Assembly (NCBI GenBank): GCA_027296055.1
Contig: JAPUJT010000095.1
Location: 1 to 59,900, forward strand
Reading direction: 5' to 3'
Source of the DNA: Planctomycetota bacterium
GTDB taxonomy: Bacteria; Planctomycetota; JAPUJT01
Length of the DNA stretch: 59,900 bases
The notes below the pieces were generated by a model that had not been told where the DNA came from, searched no databases, and saw nothing but the letters and a program-made list of their open reading frames with translations. Position 1 is the first letter of the stretch; every line of letters starts with the position of its first letter. The translations under genes and the position numbers were made by a program. This document shows positions 25,794 through 33,671 of this stretch, in pieces.

Positions 25794-26201
25794 CTACTTC
25801 TTGATGGCCGCCTTGAGCTCCTGGATCGCCTTCTTGAGCTCCGCAACCTCTGCCTTCAGCTCCCCGACTTCCTTGCGAAGCTTCTCGACCTCGGTGCGGG
25901 ACCGCCCCGTGTACTTCTTGAACTGATTGCCATCCAGGAGACCGATCGCCGTCTGCTCATACGCCTTCACATGAACCTCGTGCCGGGAGCAGCTGAATCC
26001 CTTCCGGTGATCCTCTGAGCGGAGACGGGCCAGGTCTTTCTGCATCCCGAATACCTGATCCATCTGGACCTTCGTGAGGTCGACGGCCTTCAGCTTGACG
26101 ATGATCTCGTCCCAGTTGTCATGGCAGGCGGATGCGTCATCGAGACTGCAGAAGAGAATGCCCCCCGTAACCACCAGGGATAGGATGACGAGGTACTTCA
26201 T
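25794..26201 (-). CDS. Small secreted protein with C-terminal coiled coil
   Basis: The 135-residue protein has a signal peptide (MKYLVILSLVVTGGILFCSL, possibly cleaved after DDASA) and a strongly heptad-like C-terminus from about residue 95 (VEKLRKEVGELKAEVAELKK). The middle (LTKVQMDQVFGMQKDLARLR, then FSCSRHEVHVKAYEQT) resembles the helical hairpin of Spy/CpxP-like periplasmic proteins. That likeness is weak. Two Cys-His pairs (CHDNW, CSRHEVH) could bind a metal. The family is not recognised. It has its own good promoter at 26252-26280 and lies 86 bp upstream of the PA14 gene, so it may lead that operon. Confidence 0.65.
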   Translation of the reverse strand: MKYLVILSLVVTGGILFCSLDDASACHDNWDEIIVKLKAVDLTKVQMDQVFGMQKDLARLRSEDHRKGFSCSRHEVHVKAYEQTAIGLLDGNQFKKYTGRSRTEVEKLRKEVGELKAEVAELKKAIQELKAAIKK

Positions 26202-26251
26202 GGCGACCTGCGGTAAGGGTTAGGTGACACGCCCACGGACAGCCAGATCCG

Positions 26252-26280
26252 AGTATACGTGTGACGGAACAACGAGTCAA
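26252..26280 (-). promoter_or_regulatory. Sigma70-type promoter of the coiled-coil protein
   Basis: Minus strand TTGACT (26280-26275), 17 nt, TATACT (26257-26252): five of six in both boxes with ideal spacing. The start would lie near 26245, about 44 nt before the ATG at 26201. It may drive the downstream PA14-GH3-SSS-WD40 genes too. Confidence 0.65.
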
Positions 26281-26312
26281 TTCCGCACAGTCGCACGGAG
26301 CGGATCCGTAGG

Positions 26313-27464
26313 TCACACGACCAGCTTACCGAGGACGACGGGTCGCGACGCCCCGGTCACGGCCGGGAGTCCGGTCGCGTGGCCGTGGATCGCCTCGTTT
26401 GCCAGGATGGCGAACGCCACCGCCTCCTTCGATTCCGGCCCGATCTCCGAGACCTCAGCGAGATTCCTGACCGGGATAGGGTCGAACCGCTCCTCGAGAG
26501 CTCGCATGAGCGTCTGGTTGAACACCCCTCCCCCGCTCACCAGGACCTCGTCAATCCGGGTCCTCGGGAAGACGAAATTCTCGTAGGCCTGGTGAATCGA
26601 TGCGGCGGTCAGCAAGGTCGCGGTCGCCAGGATGTCCTCTGGCCTACGGCTCCCGTGCCGCCGGATGACCTCGTCGGCGAATTCGCGCCCGAAATCCTCA
26701 CGCCCCGTGGACTTCGGCGGGGAGAGTCGAAGGTACGGATGATCCAGCAGCTCGCCGAGGAGTCGAGCGTCCGCCTGCCCGCGTCCGGCAAGCTCGCCGC
26801 CCGGGTCGTACTGCTGCTTCCCCTCGGAGAACGTCCGCGCCACGTGATCGATCACCATGTTCCCCGGTCCTGTGTCGAAGGCGAAAACCCCGTCCGCCCG
26901 ATCGGGCACGACCGTCACGTTGGCGATGCCACCGATGTTTTGCAGGGCGCGGACTCTCCCCTCCTCCCGGAAGAGAAGATAGTCTGCATAAGGGACCAGT
27001 GGCGCACCCGACCCTCCCGCCGCGATGTCGCGCGTGCGGAAGTCGCAGATCACGATCGCACCCGTGGCCTCCGCGATCACAGAGCCCTCTCCGATCTGTA
27101 ATGTCGACGGGGTCGCATCCTGCCTCGGATCGATATGGCAGACCGTCTGGCCATGTGAACCGACGAGATCGATCCGCGGCGAGTCGGCCTCGAGCAGCGC
27201 GCAGGCTGCCTCCGCGAAGTGGCGGCCCACGATGAAATTCATCTCGCAGATCTCGCGCGCGTTCGCAGACGGCAGGTTCAGCACCCGATCCCGGATATCT
27301 TGCGGATAGGGAAATGATTCGAATCTCTTGAGCAGAACGCGGCTCGAGGAGCCGTGACCCGAGATCTCCACCAGAGCGGCGTCGATTCCATCGGCCGAGG
27401 TCCCGGACATCAGACCGACGACCCTCTTCGATTCCTTTTCCAGCAGGTCGAGGATGCGCCTCAC
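26313..27464 (-). CDS. anmK: Anhydro-N-acetylmuramic acid kinase
   Basis: The 383-residue enzyme phosphorylates and opens 1,6-anhydro-MurNAc to MurNAc-6-phosphate in peptidoglycan recycling. Family marks are RVVGLMSGTSADGIDAALVE at the start, IDLVGSHGQTVCH, VICDFRTRDIAAGGSGAPL (catalytic Asp and ATP-site loop), QNIGGIANVTVV, FDTGPGNMVID and EVLVSGGGVFNQTL. The start is the GTG at 27464, which overlaps the murQ stop codon as GTGA and has GGAGGGG just upstream; the frame open to 28100 is a shadow of murQ. Its product is the substrate of MurQ, the coupled upstream gene. Confidence 0.94.
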   Translation of the reverse strand: MRRILDLLEKESKRVVGLMSGTSADGIDAALVEISGHGSSSRVLLKRFESFPYPQDIRDRVLNLPSANAREICEMNFIVGRHFAEAACALLEADSPRIDLVGSHGQTVCHIDPRQDATPSTLQIGEGSVIAEATGAIVICDFRTRDIAAGGSGAPLVPYADYLLFREEGRVRALQNIGGIANVTVVPDRADGVFAFDTGPGNMVIDHVARTFSEGKQQYDPGGELAGRGQADARLLGELLDHPYLRLSPPKSTGREDFGREFADEVIRRHGSRRPEDILATATLLTAASIHQAYENFVFPRTRIDEVLVSGGGVFNQTLMRALEERFDPIPVRNLAEVSEIGPESKEAVAFAILANEAIHGHATGLPAVTGASRPVVLGKLVV

Positions 27465-28390
27465 GCCCCCTCCAGAGCCGACCGCAAATTGCCCTCGCTT
27501 CTCAGGATCTGGCGCGCAGCCCGGGCGGATCCCCCTCGTGACTCCATCACGATGGCCACCGTGACCTCCCCTCCCGCCCGATCCAGCAGCGCTCCGGCTC
27601 GCCGGAGCGATATGCCGCAGATCTCGGAGATGATCCCCTTGGCCCTCGTGCGTAGCTTCCGATTCGTCGCCCGCATCCCCACCATCCGATTGCCGTACAC
27701 CCTTCCGCAGAGGACCGCGGCCGCCGTGCTCATCGCCTGGAGAACCGCGTGCGTTGCGATTCCCGCCTTCATGCGCGTCGAGCCCGCCAGCACCTCCGGG
27801 CCGGTGCCCAGCGGGATCCGGATCTCGGCCTCGGCGGGCGAGGAGCGGTTCGATGTGATCAGGATCCGAGTTGCCCCTCTCGTGCCGGCCTGTCGCAGGG
27901 CGCCCAGAACGAACGGTGTCAGGCCTCCGGCGGTTATCCCGCAGACGACGTCGCCCGAGTCGGCCCGCGCCGTTCGCATCGCGGATGCCCCATCTCCGGC
28001 GCTGTCCTCCGCCCCCTCGACGGCACGGTCGATCGCCTTCCGACCGCCTGCCAGGACGGCTCTCACTCGAGCCGCGGGTATCCCGAATGTAGGCGGCCAC
28101 TCGGCAGCGTCGAGAGCCCCGATCCGGCCACTGGTTCCAGCTCCCACATAGATCAGCCTCCCGCCGTCGAGTACAGCCCTGGCGATCGCTTCCGCTCCGC
28201 GTGCGATCGCTCCGAGGTTGGACCTGAGACGTCTCAGCGCGTTCTCGTCTTCGCGAAGAATGAGGGAAACGATGGATCGGGCCGATTGCCGGTCCAGATT
28301 TCCGCTGTCCGGATGTGCTCTTTCAGTTATCGGGGTGACGGCACCCACCGGGGAGCGTCTTCGGGAAATGCGACGGGTTGCGCTCACCAC
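27461..28390 (-). CDS. murQ: N-acetylmuramic acid 6-phosphate etherase
   Basis: The 309-residue SIS-fold lyase cleaves the lactyl ether of MurNAc-6P to give GlcNAc-6P and D-lactate. Visible are TERAHPDSGNLDRQS at the N-terminus, the sugar-phosphate loop LIYVGAGTSGRIGALDAAEW with the catalytic Glu retained, CGITAGGLTPFVLGAL, ILITSNRSSPAEAEI, and PEVLAGSTRMKAGIATH. The usual Cys after that Glu is Trp here (AAEWPPTFG). The start is uncertain: GTG at 28390 or 28387, or GTG at 28348, none with a good SD. It overlaps anmK by 4 nt and lies 43 bp after the thioredoxin-like gene. Confidence 0.93.
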   Translation of the reverse strand: MVSATRRISRRRSPVGAVTPITERAHPDSGNLDRQSARSIVSLILREDENALRRLRSNLGAIARGAEAIARAVLDGGRLIYVGAGTSGRIGALDAAEWPPTFGIPAARVRAVLAGGRKAIDRAVEGAEDSAGDGASAMRTARADSGDVVCGITAGGLTPFVLGALRQAGTRGATRILITSNRSSPAEAEIRIPLGTGPEVLAGSTRMKAGIATHAVLQAMSTAAAVLCGRVYGNRMVGMRATNRKLRTRAKGIISEICGISLRRAGALLDRAGGEVTVAIVMESRGGSARAARQILRSEGNLRSALEGA

Positions 28391-28433
28391 GTCCGATGAA
28401 GAAAGGAGGAACCCCGATGGGGGGCGAGGAAGA

Positions 28434-29237
28434 CTACTTACCTTTGTACTCGTCGAGCTGCTTCTGCTCGATGGCTTCCAGGAGCCCCTTGGCCTGCATC
28501 TGGATCAACTCGTCCGGGAACGCCTTTTCCACCGCGCGGGCGATGCTCTTGGCCTTCGAGTACTTCTTGGCCTCGAGGAATTTGCTTGCCTCGTCCAGTT
28601 TCTTCCGGGCGACAGCTCGGATCTCCTCGATGGCCGTGTCCACCTGGTCGAAGAGGGGGCTCTTGATCAGATCCCCCTTCTCCTCCTGGATCCGCATCAC
28701 GGCGTTGAAGTGTTTCAGGGCGACGGCGTACTTCCTCGATTTGAATCCTTTCTGGCCCGCTTTGAAGTGCTTCTCCAGGGTCGAGAGTATCTTCCCTTTC
28801 TCTTTCGAGATCTCGATCGCCTTCTTCAGATTCTCCTCGATCCCCTTCGGATCCAGATCCTGGCTGTAGCGAGCGATTCTCTCGCCTTCCACGTCCAGGA
28901 TCACGATCGCCCCCGTCCCGGGAACCACTCCGTACTCGGTGCAGAGCTCCTTGGCCTCCTCGGCCCCGCTCTCCACCCGCATCGGGACCACCTTCTTCAT
29001 CTTCGAGGCGAACGACTTGCTGGAAAAAAGCGTGGCCTGCGCTTCGGTCGAAAACTCGTCCCCGCCCTCGAAGAAGAGAAGTCCAGCCCGCTTCTTGTCC
29101 TGCATGATCTCGCGGCCCTTCTTGTAGTCCTTCCAGCTGACAGGAGCGGCCGCTGCCAGCAGGACAAAGGCCGCCATCGTAGCAAGCACTGCTCGAAGCG
29201 CCCGGTGAGGATTATCCATCCGATGACGATTGCTCAT
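28434..29237 (-). CDS. Secreted thioredoxin-fold-like protein without CXXC
   Basis: The 267-residue protein starts at 29237 (AGGAG 8 nt upstream). It has a signal peptide (about residues 13-32, LRAVLATMAAFVLLAAAAPV) and a thioredoxin-like stretch (about 40-150) seen in AGLLFFEGGDEFSTEAQ and YGVVPGTGAIVILDVEGERI, the latter placed like the cis-Pro and strand 4 of thioredoxin. The position of the CXXC motif is occupied by GGDEFS, so redox activity is unlikely. The C-terminal half is charged and helical, like TPR or coiled coil (KKLDEASKFLEAKKYSKAKS). Function is unknown. It is likely expressed with murQ-anmK from the promoter at 29276-29304. Confidence 0.65.
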   Translation of the reverse strand: MSNRHRMDNPHRALRAVLATMAAFVLLAAAAPVSWKDYKKGREIMQDKKRAGLLFFEGGDEFSTEAQATLFSSKSFASKMKKVVPMRVESGAEEAKELCTEYGVVPGTGAIVILDVEGERIARYSQDLDPKGIEENLKKAIEISKEKGKILSTLEKHFKAGQKGFKSRKYAVALKHFNAVMRIQEEKGDLIKSPLFDQVDTAIEEIRAVARKKLDEASKFLEAKKYSKAKSIARAVEKAFPDELIQMQAKGLLEAIEQKQLDEYKGK

Positions 29238-29275
29238 TGATCGACTCCTCTGCGACGTACCGTGACTCTCGAATC

Positions 29276-29304
29276 ATACTAGGGGCAGCAGGATCTCGCG
29301 TCAA
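29276..29304 (-). promoter_or_regulatory. Promoter of the thioredoxin-like/murQ/anmK genes
   Basis: Minus strand TTGACG (29304-29299), 17 nt, TAGTAT (29281-29276). The -10 box matches four of six. An alternative -10 TATGAT lies 3 nt further at a poor 20-nt spacing. Confidence 0.45.
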
Positions 29305-29328
29305 GAGGCGCCACGTGGGGGACTCGCG

Positions 29329-31176
29329 TCATATGACCGTCACGCTGATCGGAAACGAGTGGTTGTTCCCCTCGTTGGATTCGGCGACGCGCTCTCCCGT
29401 GTCGACCTGGACCCAGGAGCGAAACGTCCCCACCGAGGCGTTGATGGAGACCGAGAAGGTCATGCTGACACCCGGATCCAGGTTGCTCACCTGGAGAAAG
29501 GCTGTCGAGAGGAAGTCTCCCGTTAGCGGGGTCACGGGGCGATCGAGATACACATCGAAAAAGAAGTTCGTCGCCGCGCTTCCCCCCTTGTTCATGATCG
29601 TGACGTCGTAGGTGATCTGCGGCCCCACGACCTGCGTTGTCACCGAGGTCAGCTCGAGATCCGCCGCCAGGGTGTCCCCCAGGTTGTACTCGACACTGCC
29701 GAAGACATTGTTCGACTCGACCACCTCGGGCACGTCGTTATCGGTGTCGACCTGGGCGTAGGAGATGTGGCGCGTCGATGACGAGACGAAGTCGAGGAAG
29801 TTGAGCGTCGTCATGGCCCCCGGAGCGAGATCGGCAACGATCGTGAAGTCATCCCCGAACTCGAACGGTCCCGGCGGTCCCAGCAAGATCGGATCCCGGT
29901 GAAAGTAGACATCGAGAACGAATGTCCCGCTGGCCTGCGACCCGAAGTTTTCGACCACGATGGTGTAGTCCACGTCGGCGCCGTTGAAGTCCGTCCGGTA
30001 GGCGCTGATCTCCAGCTCTGGTCCCACCAGCAGCCTCTCCGGGCCCTCGACGTTGTTGGTCTCGAAGGTCTCCGCGATCATGTCGAACGTGTCGGCCTGG
30101 ACCCACGACTGGTAGGCTCCCGTCGGCGTCAGCGTCCGGGTGAAGATGAGTGGCATCGCCGTCCCCGCCGCCAGGCCGCCCGCGATGAAGATCCCGTCGT
30201 CCCCGACCTCCGCCACTGTCGGCGCGTTGGTCCGGTCGTAGTAGAGATCGACCCAGAAATCGACGGAGTTCACCAGCCCGATGTTCTCCACAATGAGGTC
30301 ATACGTGACGTCCAGGCCGGTGACGGAGGCGCTGAACGACGAGATGATGATCTCGGGGGTGTTGGGGGCCGCGACCGTGACCTGAAGCGGCCCGAACACG
30401 TTGTTGGTCTCGTCCGTCTCGGCCACCTGCTCCAGCGTGTCTACCTGAACGTGGGAATCGAAGACACCGGGCGGCGATCCGATCCGAGTCTTCTGGAACG
30501 TCAACGAGCTGCCTGCCGTCAGCCCGAAAACCGGGATGAAGTCATCGCCCGTCTGCTGGGCGACCGGGGGCGAGGCAGGATCGTAGTAGAGGTCGATGTA
30601 GAAGAGAGTCGCGTTCCCGGTTCCCTGGTTCTGGACCGTGATCAGGTAGTCGACATCCAGATTGGTCACCGTGGCCGAGAAGGCGGTGATGAGCAGGTCC
30701 GGAACAGGCGGCAGGGGCACGGTGAAAATGACCGGATTGAGGGTTACGTTGTTCTGCTCGTTCGACTCCGTGATGTCTTCCGGGGAGTCGACCTGGGCCC
30801 AGGATACGTACTGACCCGGGGCCAAGCCGAAGTTCGAGAAAAAGACGGGGCGCGCCTCACCGGCCCGGATCAAGGGGACGAACTGGGAGTTGTCGCCAAC
30901 GTCGCCCGGATTGGGCCTCGCCGGCTGGTCCTCGTAGAGATCGACGATCAGATCGACCACATCCGCCGCGCCCTGGTTCGTGACTTCCACGGTCCAGGTG
31001 GGTATGTCGCCGTTGAGGACCACGCTGAAGGACGTGATCGTCAGGTCGGGCCTCGGTGGGGACTTTGCGCTGCTGCTGCCGCCTCCGCCACAGGAGATTT
31101 GCGCTACCGCGGCGCCGAGAACGATGAGCCAGGCCCACCCGCCCAATCGAGAATCCCTCCCTCTCGACAAACGCAT
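29329..31176 (-). CDS. Lipoprotein with five CARDB repeats
   Basis: The 615-residue protein starts at the ATG at 31176, which has GGAGGAG 6 nt upstream; the frame open to 31497 is noncoding upstream sequence. A signal peptide ends in a lipobox-like AQISC (about residue 29), followed by a Gly/Ser linker. Five CARDB domains of about 115 residues follow. Each ends in a recurring phrase such as SWAQVDSPEDITESNEQNN, HVQVDTLEQVAETDETNN or SWVQVDTGERVAESNEGNN. CARDB is an immunoglobulin-like adhesion-type domain seen in bacterial and archaeal surface proteins. No catalytic domain is seen. It has a strong promoter of its own, divergent from the menaquinone operon. Confidence 0.85.
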   Translation of the reverse strand: MRLSRGRDSRLGGWAWLIVLGAAVAQISCGGGGSSSAKSPPRPDLTITSFSVVLNGDIPTWTVEVTNQGAADVVDLIVDLYEDQPARPNPGDVGDNSQFVPLIRAGEARPVFFSNFGLAPGQYVSWAQVDSPEDITESNEQNNVTLNPVIFTVPLPPVPDLLITAFSATVTNLDVDYLITVQNQGTGNATLFYIDLYYDPASPPVAQQTGDDFIPVFGLTAGSSLTFQKTRIGSPPGVFDSHVQVDTLEQVAETDETNNVFGPLQVTVAAPNTPEIIISSFSASVTGLDVTYDLIVENIGLVNSVDFWVDLYYDRTNAPTVAEVGDDGIFIAGGLAAGTAMPLIFTRTLTPTGAYQSWVQADTFDMIAETFETNNVEGPERLLVGPELEISAYRTDFNGADVDYTIVVENFGSQASGTFVLDVYFHRDPILLGPPGPFEFGDDFTIVADLAPGAMTTLNFLDFVSSSTRHISYAQVDTDNDVPEVVESNNVFGSVEYNLGDTLAADLELTSVTTQVVGPQITYDVTIMNKGGSAATNFFFDVYLDRPVTPLTGDFLSTAFLQVSNLDPGVSMTFSVSINASVGTFRSWVQVDTGERVAESNEGNNHSFPISVTVI

Positions 31177-31232
31177 CCCAACTCCTCCTCGTGATGCAGA
31201 ACTCCCCCAGACTGTGCCTCTCGGATCTCTAA

Positions 31233-31261
31233 ATTGTAGCTGATTTACGACCTTCCGGCAA
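31233..31261 (-). promoter_or_regulatory. Promoter of the CARDB lipoprotein
   Basis: Minus strand TTGCCG (31261-31256), 17 nt, TACAAT (31238-31233); the -10 matches five of six. The start near 31226 leaves about 50 nt of leader before 31176. Confidence 0.55.
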
Positions 31262-31298
31262 CCGGCCTCCCCCGGCTCCTTCAGCGCCCCGGCTCGAG

Positions 31299-31328
31299 TT
31301 GACACTTCCCCCGGATCGCCAGTATCCT
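31299..31328 (+). promoter_or_regulatory. Promoter of the late-menaquinone operon
   Basis: Plus strand TTGACA (31299-31304), 18 nt, TATCCT (31323-31328). Perfect -35 and four-of-six -10. The start near 31335 leaves about 65 nt of leader before the ATG at 31400. Confidence 0.6.
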
Positions 31329-31399
31329 GCGAGCCTTGACCGACCCGGCGGAACGCGTCTGGCCGCAATGTGGGCCGGACCATCGAGAAGGATCCGCGC

Positions 31400-32218
31400 A
31401 TGGATGGTGACAGAGATGCCCGCCGTAACGGCCGGCCGGATCGGCATACGATTCGCAAGATGTTCGCGAGGATCGCTCCCCGGTACGATCTGCTCAATCG
31501 GCTCCTGTCCGGGTGGACCGATCAACGCTGGCGTCGGAGGGCCGTCGAGGCAGCCCTGCGGGGTCACGATGGGGGCATCATGAAGGTCCTCGACACCTGC
31601 GCCGGCACGGGGGACCTGGGAATAGCCTTCGCGCGCCGTCTCGGACCCGATGCCCGGGTCTTCGGCTGTGATTTCACGCAGGAGATGCTGACCCGGTTCG
31701 CGCGAAAGGCGGCGGAGGCGCGCCTGGAATCACCACCTCGGATCGCGGCGGGAGACTCCCTCGCTTTGCCCTTCCGGGACGAGACTTTCGATATCGTCTC
31801 CTCCGCGTTCGGCGTGCGAAACGTCGCCGTCGGCAGCGAGGGCGGAGTCCGCCCGGCCCTGGTCGCCGCGTTCAGGGAGATGCGGCGGGTCCTCCTTCCC
31901 CGAGGGAAGGCGGTCATCCTGGAGTTCTCGAGACCCCACGGGGGCTGGGCTGCGCCGGCGATGAATCTATACTTCAGAAAGGTCCTTCCCGTGATCGGGA
32001 ACCTCATCGCGGGCAAGGGGGAGACGGCCTATGGATACCTCCCACTGTCCGTGAAAGGTTTTCCGGAAGGAGAAGAACTCATGTCGCTTCTCGAACAGGC
32101 CGGGTTCCGCGCGCTGAGCGCGGTGCCCCTCACCGCGAGGATCGCTACCCTCTACCTCGCCGAGCGGACGGGACCAGCCCCGGAACAAAGGAGAGAGGCA
32201 TCCCATGGCGTACGATGA
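31400..32218 (+). CDS. menG: Demethylmenaquinone methyltransferase (UbiE/MenG)
   Basis: The 272-residue SAM-dependent enzyme carries out the last step of menaquinone synthesis. It has the family N-terminus HTIRKMFARIAPRYDLLNRLLS, the SAM motif VLDTCAGTGDLGIAFARR, FGCDFTQEML, SAFGVRNV, LEFSRP, and the C-terminal YGYLPLSVKGFPEGEELMSL. The ATG at 31400 follows GAAGGA by 7 nt and is preferred over a GTG at 31370. It is the first gene of a run that also holds ubiD, ubiX, ubiA and mqnA, so the product is almost certainly menaquinone rather than ubiquinone. It overlaps ubiD by 14 nt. Confidence 0.92.
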   Translation: MDGDRDARRNGRPDRHTIRKMFARIAPRYDLLNRLLSGWTDQRWRRRAVEAALRGHDGGIMKVLDTCAGTGDLGIAFARRLGPDARVFGCDFTQEMLTRFARKAAEARLESPPRIAAGDSLALPFRDETFDIVSSAFGVRNVAVGSEGGVRPALVAAFREMRRVLLPRGKAVILEFSRPHGGWAAPAMNLYFRKVLPVIGNLIAGKGETAYGYLPLSVKGFPEGEELMSLLEQAGFRALSAVPLTARIATLYLAERTGPAPEQRREASHGVR

Positions 32219-33671
32219 CCTGAGACAGTTCATCTCCGCGCTGGAAAAGGCCGGCGAGCTGATCCGTATCCCTGCCGAGGTCGATCCCGTCCTCGAGATC
32301 ACGGAGATCACGGACCGGGTCTCCAAGGCCAAGGGCCCGGCCCTACTCTTCGAGAATCCCAAGGGCTCGAAGATGCCCGTGGCGATCAATCTCTTCGGCA
32401 CCGAACGGCGGATGAAGATGGCCCTCGGCTGCGATCGGATCGAGGAGGTCGTGGAGCGCATCCAGGATCTTCTCTCCCTCTCGGATCGCGCCCCGACGAG
32501 CCTTCTCGACAAGATCAAGATGCTCCCACGCCTGAAGGACCTGGCGTCGTTCTTCCCCACCGTGGTCAAGAAGGGTCCCTGCAAGGAGGTGATCCGGACG
32601 GACAACTTCTCCCTGCTGGACCTCCCCGTCCTCAAGTGCTGGCCCGAGGATGGAGGCCGAACGATAACGTTTCCCCTGGTCTTCACCCGAAATCCGGATA
32701 CCGGCGCTCGGAACGTCGGAGTCTACCGGATGCAGATCTTCGACGAGCGCACCACGGCGATGCACTGGCAAATCCATAAGCACGGAGCCCAGCACCATAG
32801 ACAGAGCGAGGGAAAGAGCAAGCGAATCGAGGTTGCCTGCGCGATCGGGTCGGACCCGGCTACCTGCTTCTCCGGAATCGTGCCCCTCCCTGACGACGTT
32901 GACGAGATGATCTTCGCGGGCTTCCTCCGCTCCGGTCCCGTGCGAATGGTCAAGTGCGAGACGGTGGACCTCGAAGTGCCGGCCAACTCCGAGATCGTGC
33001 TCGAAGGTTACGTCGACCCAGGCGAGCGGAGAGTCGAGGGGCCCTTCGGGGATCACACCGGGTTCTACTCCCTGGCGGACGACTACCCCGTGTTTCACAC
33101 GACGGCGATCACACACCGTAAGGACCCGATCTACCAGACGATCATCGTGGGGAAGCCCCCGATGGAGGACTGCTACATGGGCTGGGCGGTGGAGCGACTG
33201 TTTCTGCCCCTCGTGCGCAAGCAGCTCCCTGAGGTGATCGACATGCACATGCCCTTCGAGGGAATCTTTCACAACCTGTTGATCGTCTCGATCCGCAAGC
33301 GCTATCCCGGACACGCCCGGAAGGTGATGCATTCCTTCTGGGGGCTCGGACAGGCGATGCTCTCGAAATGCATCGTCGTCGTGGACGACGACACCGATGT
33401 CCACAACGTCGGGGAGGTGGTCTGGAAGGTCCTCAACCATATCGACCCGGAACGAGATATCGAGTTCGTCCACGGGCCGATCGACTCGCTGGATCACGCC
33501 TCTCGACTCCCCAATTACGGGTCCAAGATGGGCATCGACGGGACGAAGAAGCTCGCCTCGGAAGGATTCCAGAGGAAATGGCCGGACGAGATCCTGATGA
33601 CTCCCGAGATACGTCGACGAGTCGAGGAGCGCTGGAAGGAGTTCGGGATTCCGATTCCCGTCACGAGATGA
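32205..33671 (+). CDS. ubiD: UbiD-family decarboxylase, menaquinone pathway (MqnL-type)
   Basis: The 488-residue prenyl-FMN-dependent decarboxylase shows the typical UbiD order: N-terminal MAYDDLRQFISALEKAGELI, LLFENPKGSKMPVAINLFG, MQIFDERTTAMHWQIHKHGA, EIVLEGYVDPGERRVEGPFG with the conserved Glu/Arg region, DHTGFYSLADDYPVFH and GIDGTKKLASEGF. AAAGGAGAG precedes the ATG. In the futalosine route a UbiD homologue removes the carboxylate from the prenylated 6-naphthoate. The cofactor would come from the UbiX encoded at 36575 and the substrate from the UbiA-like prenyltransferase at 37152. It overlaps the next gene by 4 nt (ATGA). Confidence 0.92.
   Translation: MAYDDLRQFISALEKAGELIRIPAEVDPVLEITEITDRVSKAKGPALLFENPKGSKMPVAINLFGTERRMKMALGCDRIEEVVERIQDLLSLSDRAPTSLLDKIKMLPRLKDLASFFPTVVKKGPCKEVIRTDNFSLLDLPVLKCWPEDGGRTITFPLVFTRNPDTGARNVGVYRMQIFDERTTAMHWQIHKHGAQHHRQSEGKSKRIEVACAIGSDPATCFSGIVPLPDDVDEMIFAGFLRSGPVRMVKCETVDLEVPANSEIVLEGYVDPGERRVEGPFGDHTGFYSLADDYPVFHTTAITHRKDPIYQTIIVGKPPMEDCYMGWAVERLFLPLVRKQLPEVIDMHMPFEGIFHNLLIVSIRKRYPGHARKVMHSFWGLGQAMLSKCIVVVDDDTDVHNVGEVVWKVLNHIDPERDIEFVHGPIDSLDHASRLPNYGSKMGIDGTKKLASEGFQRKWPDEILMTPEIRRRVEERWKEFGIPIPVTR

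Noticed and set aside
27465..28100. A long N-terminal extension of anmK.
   Set aside because: It is a shadow of murQ in another frame; the GTG at 27464 overlaps the murQ stop codon and gives the normal AnmK length.
28395..28416. AAAGGAGG followed by an ATG on the plus strand looks like a gene start.
   Set aside because: The frame runs antisense through the thioredoxin-like gene, which has a signal peptide and its own ribosome site.
29899..31194. A 431-codon plus-strand frame opposite the CARDB gene.
   Set aside because: CARDB repeats on the minus strand are unmistakable; this frame is antisense shadow.
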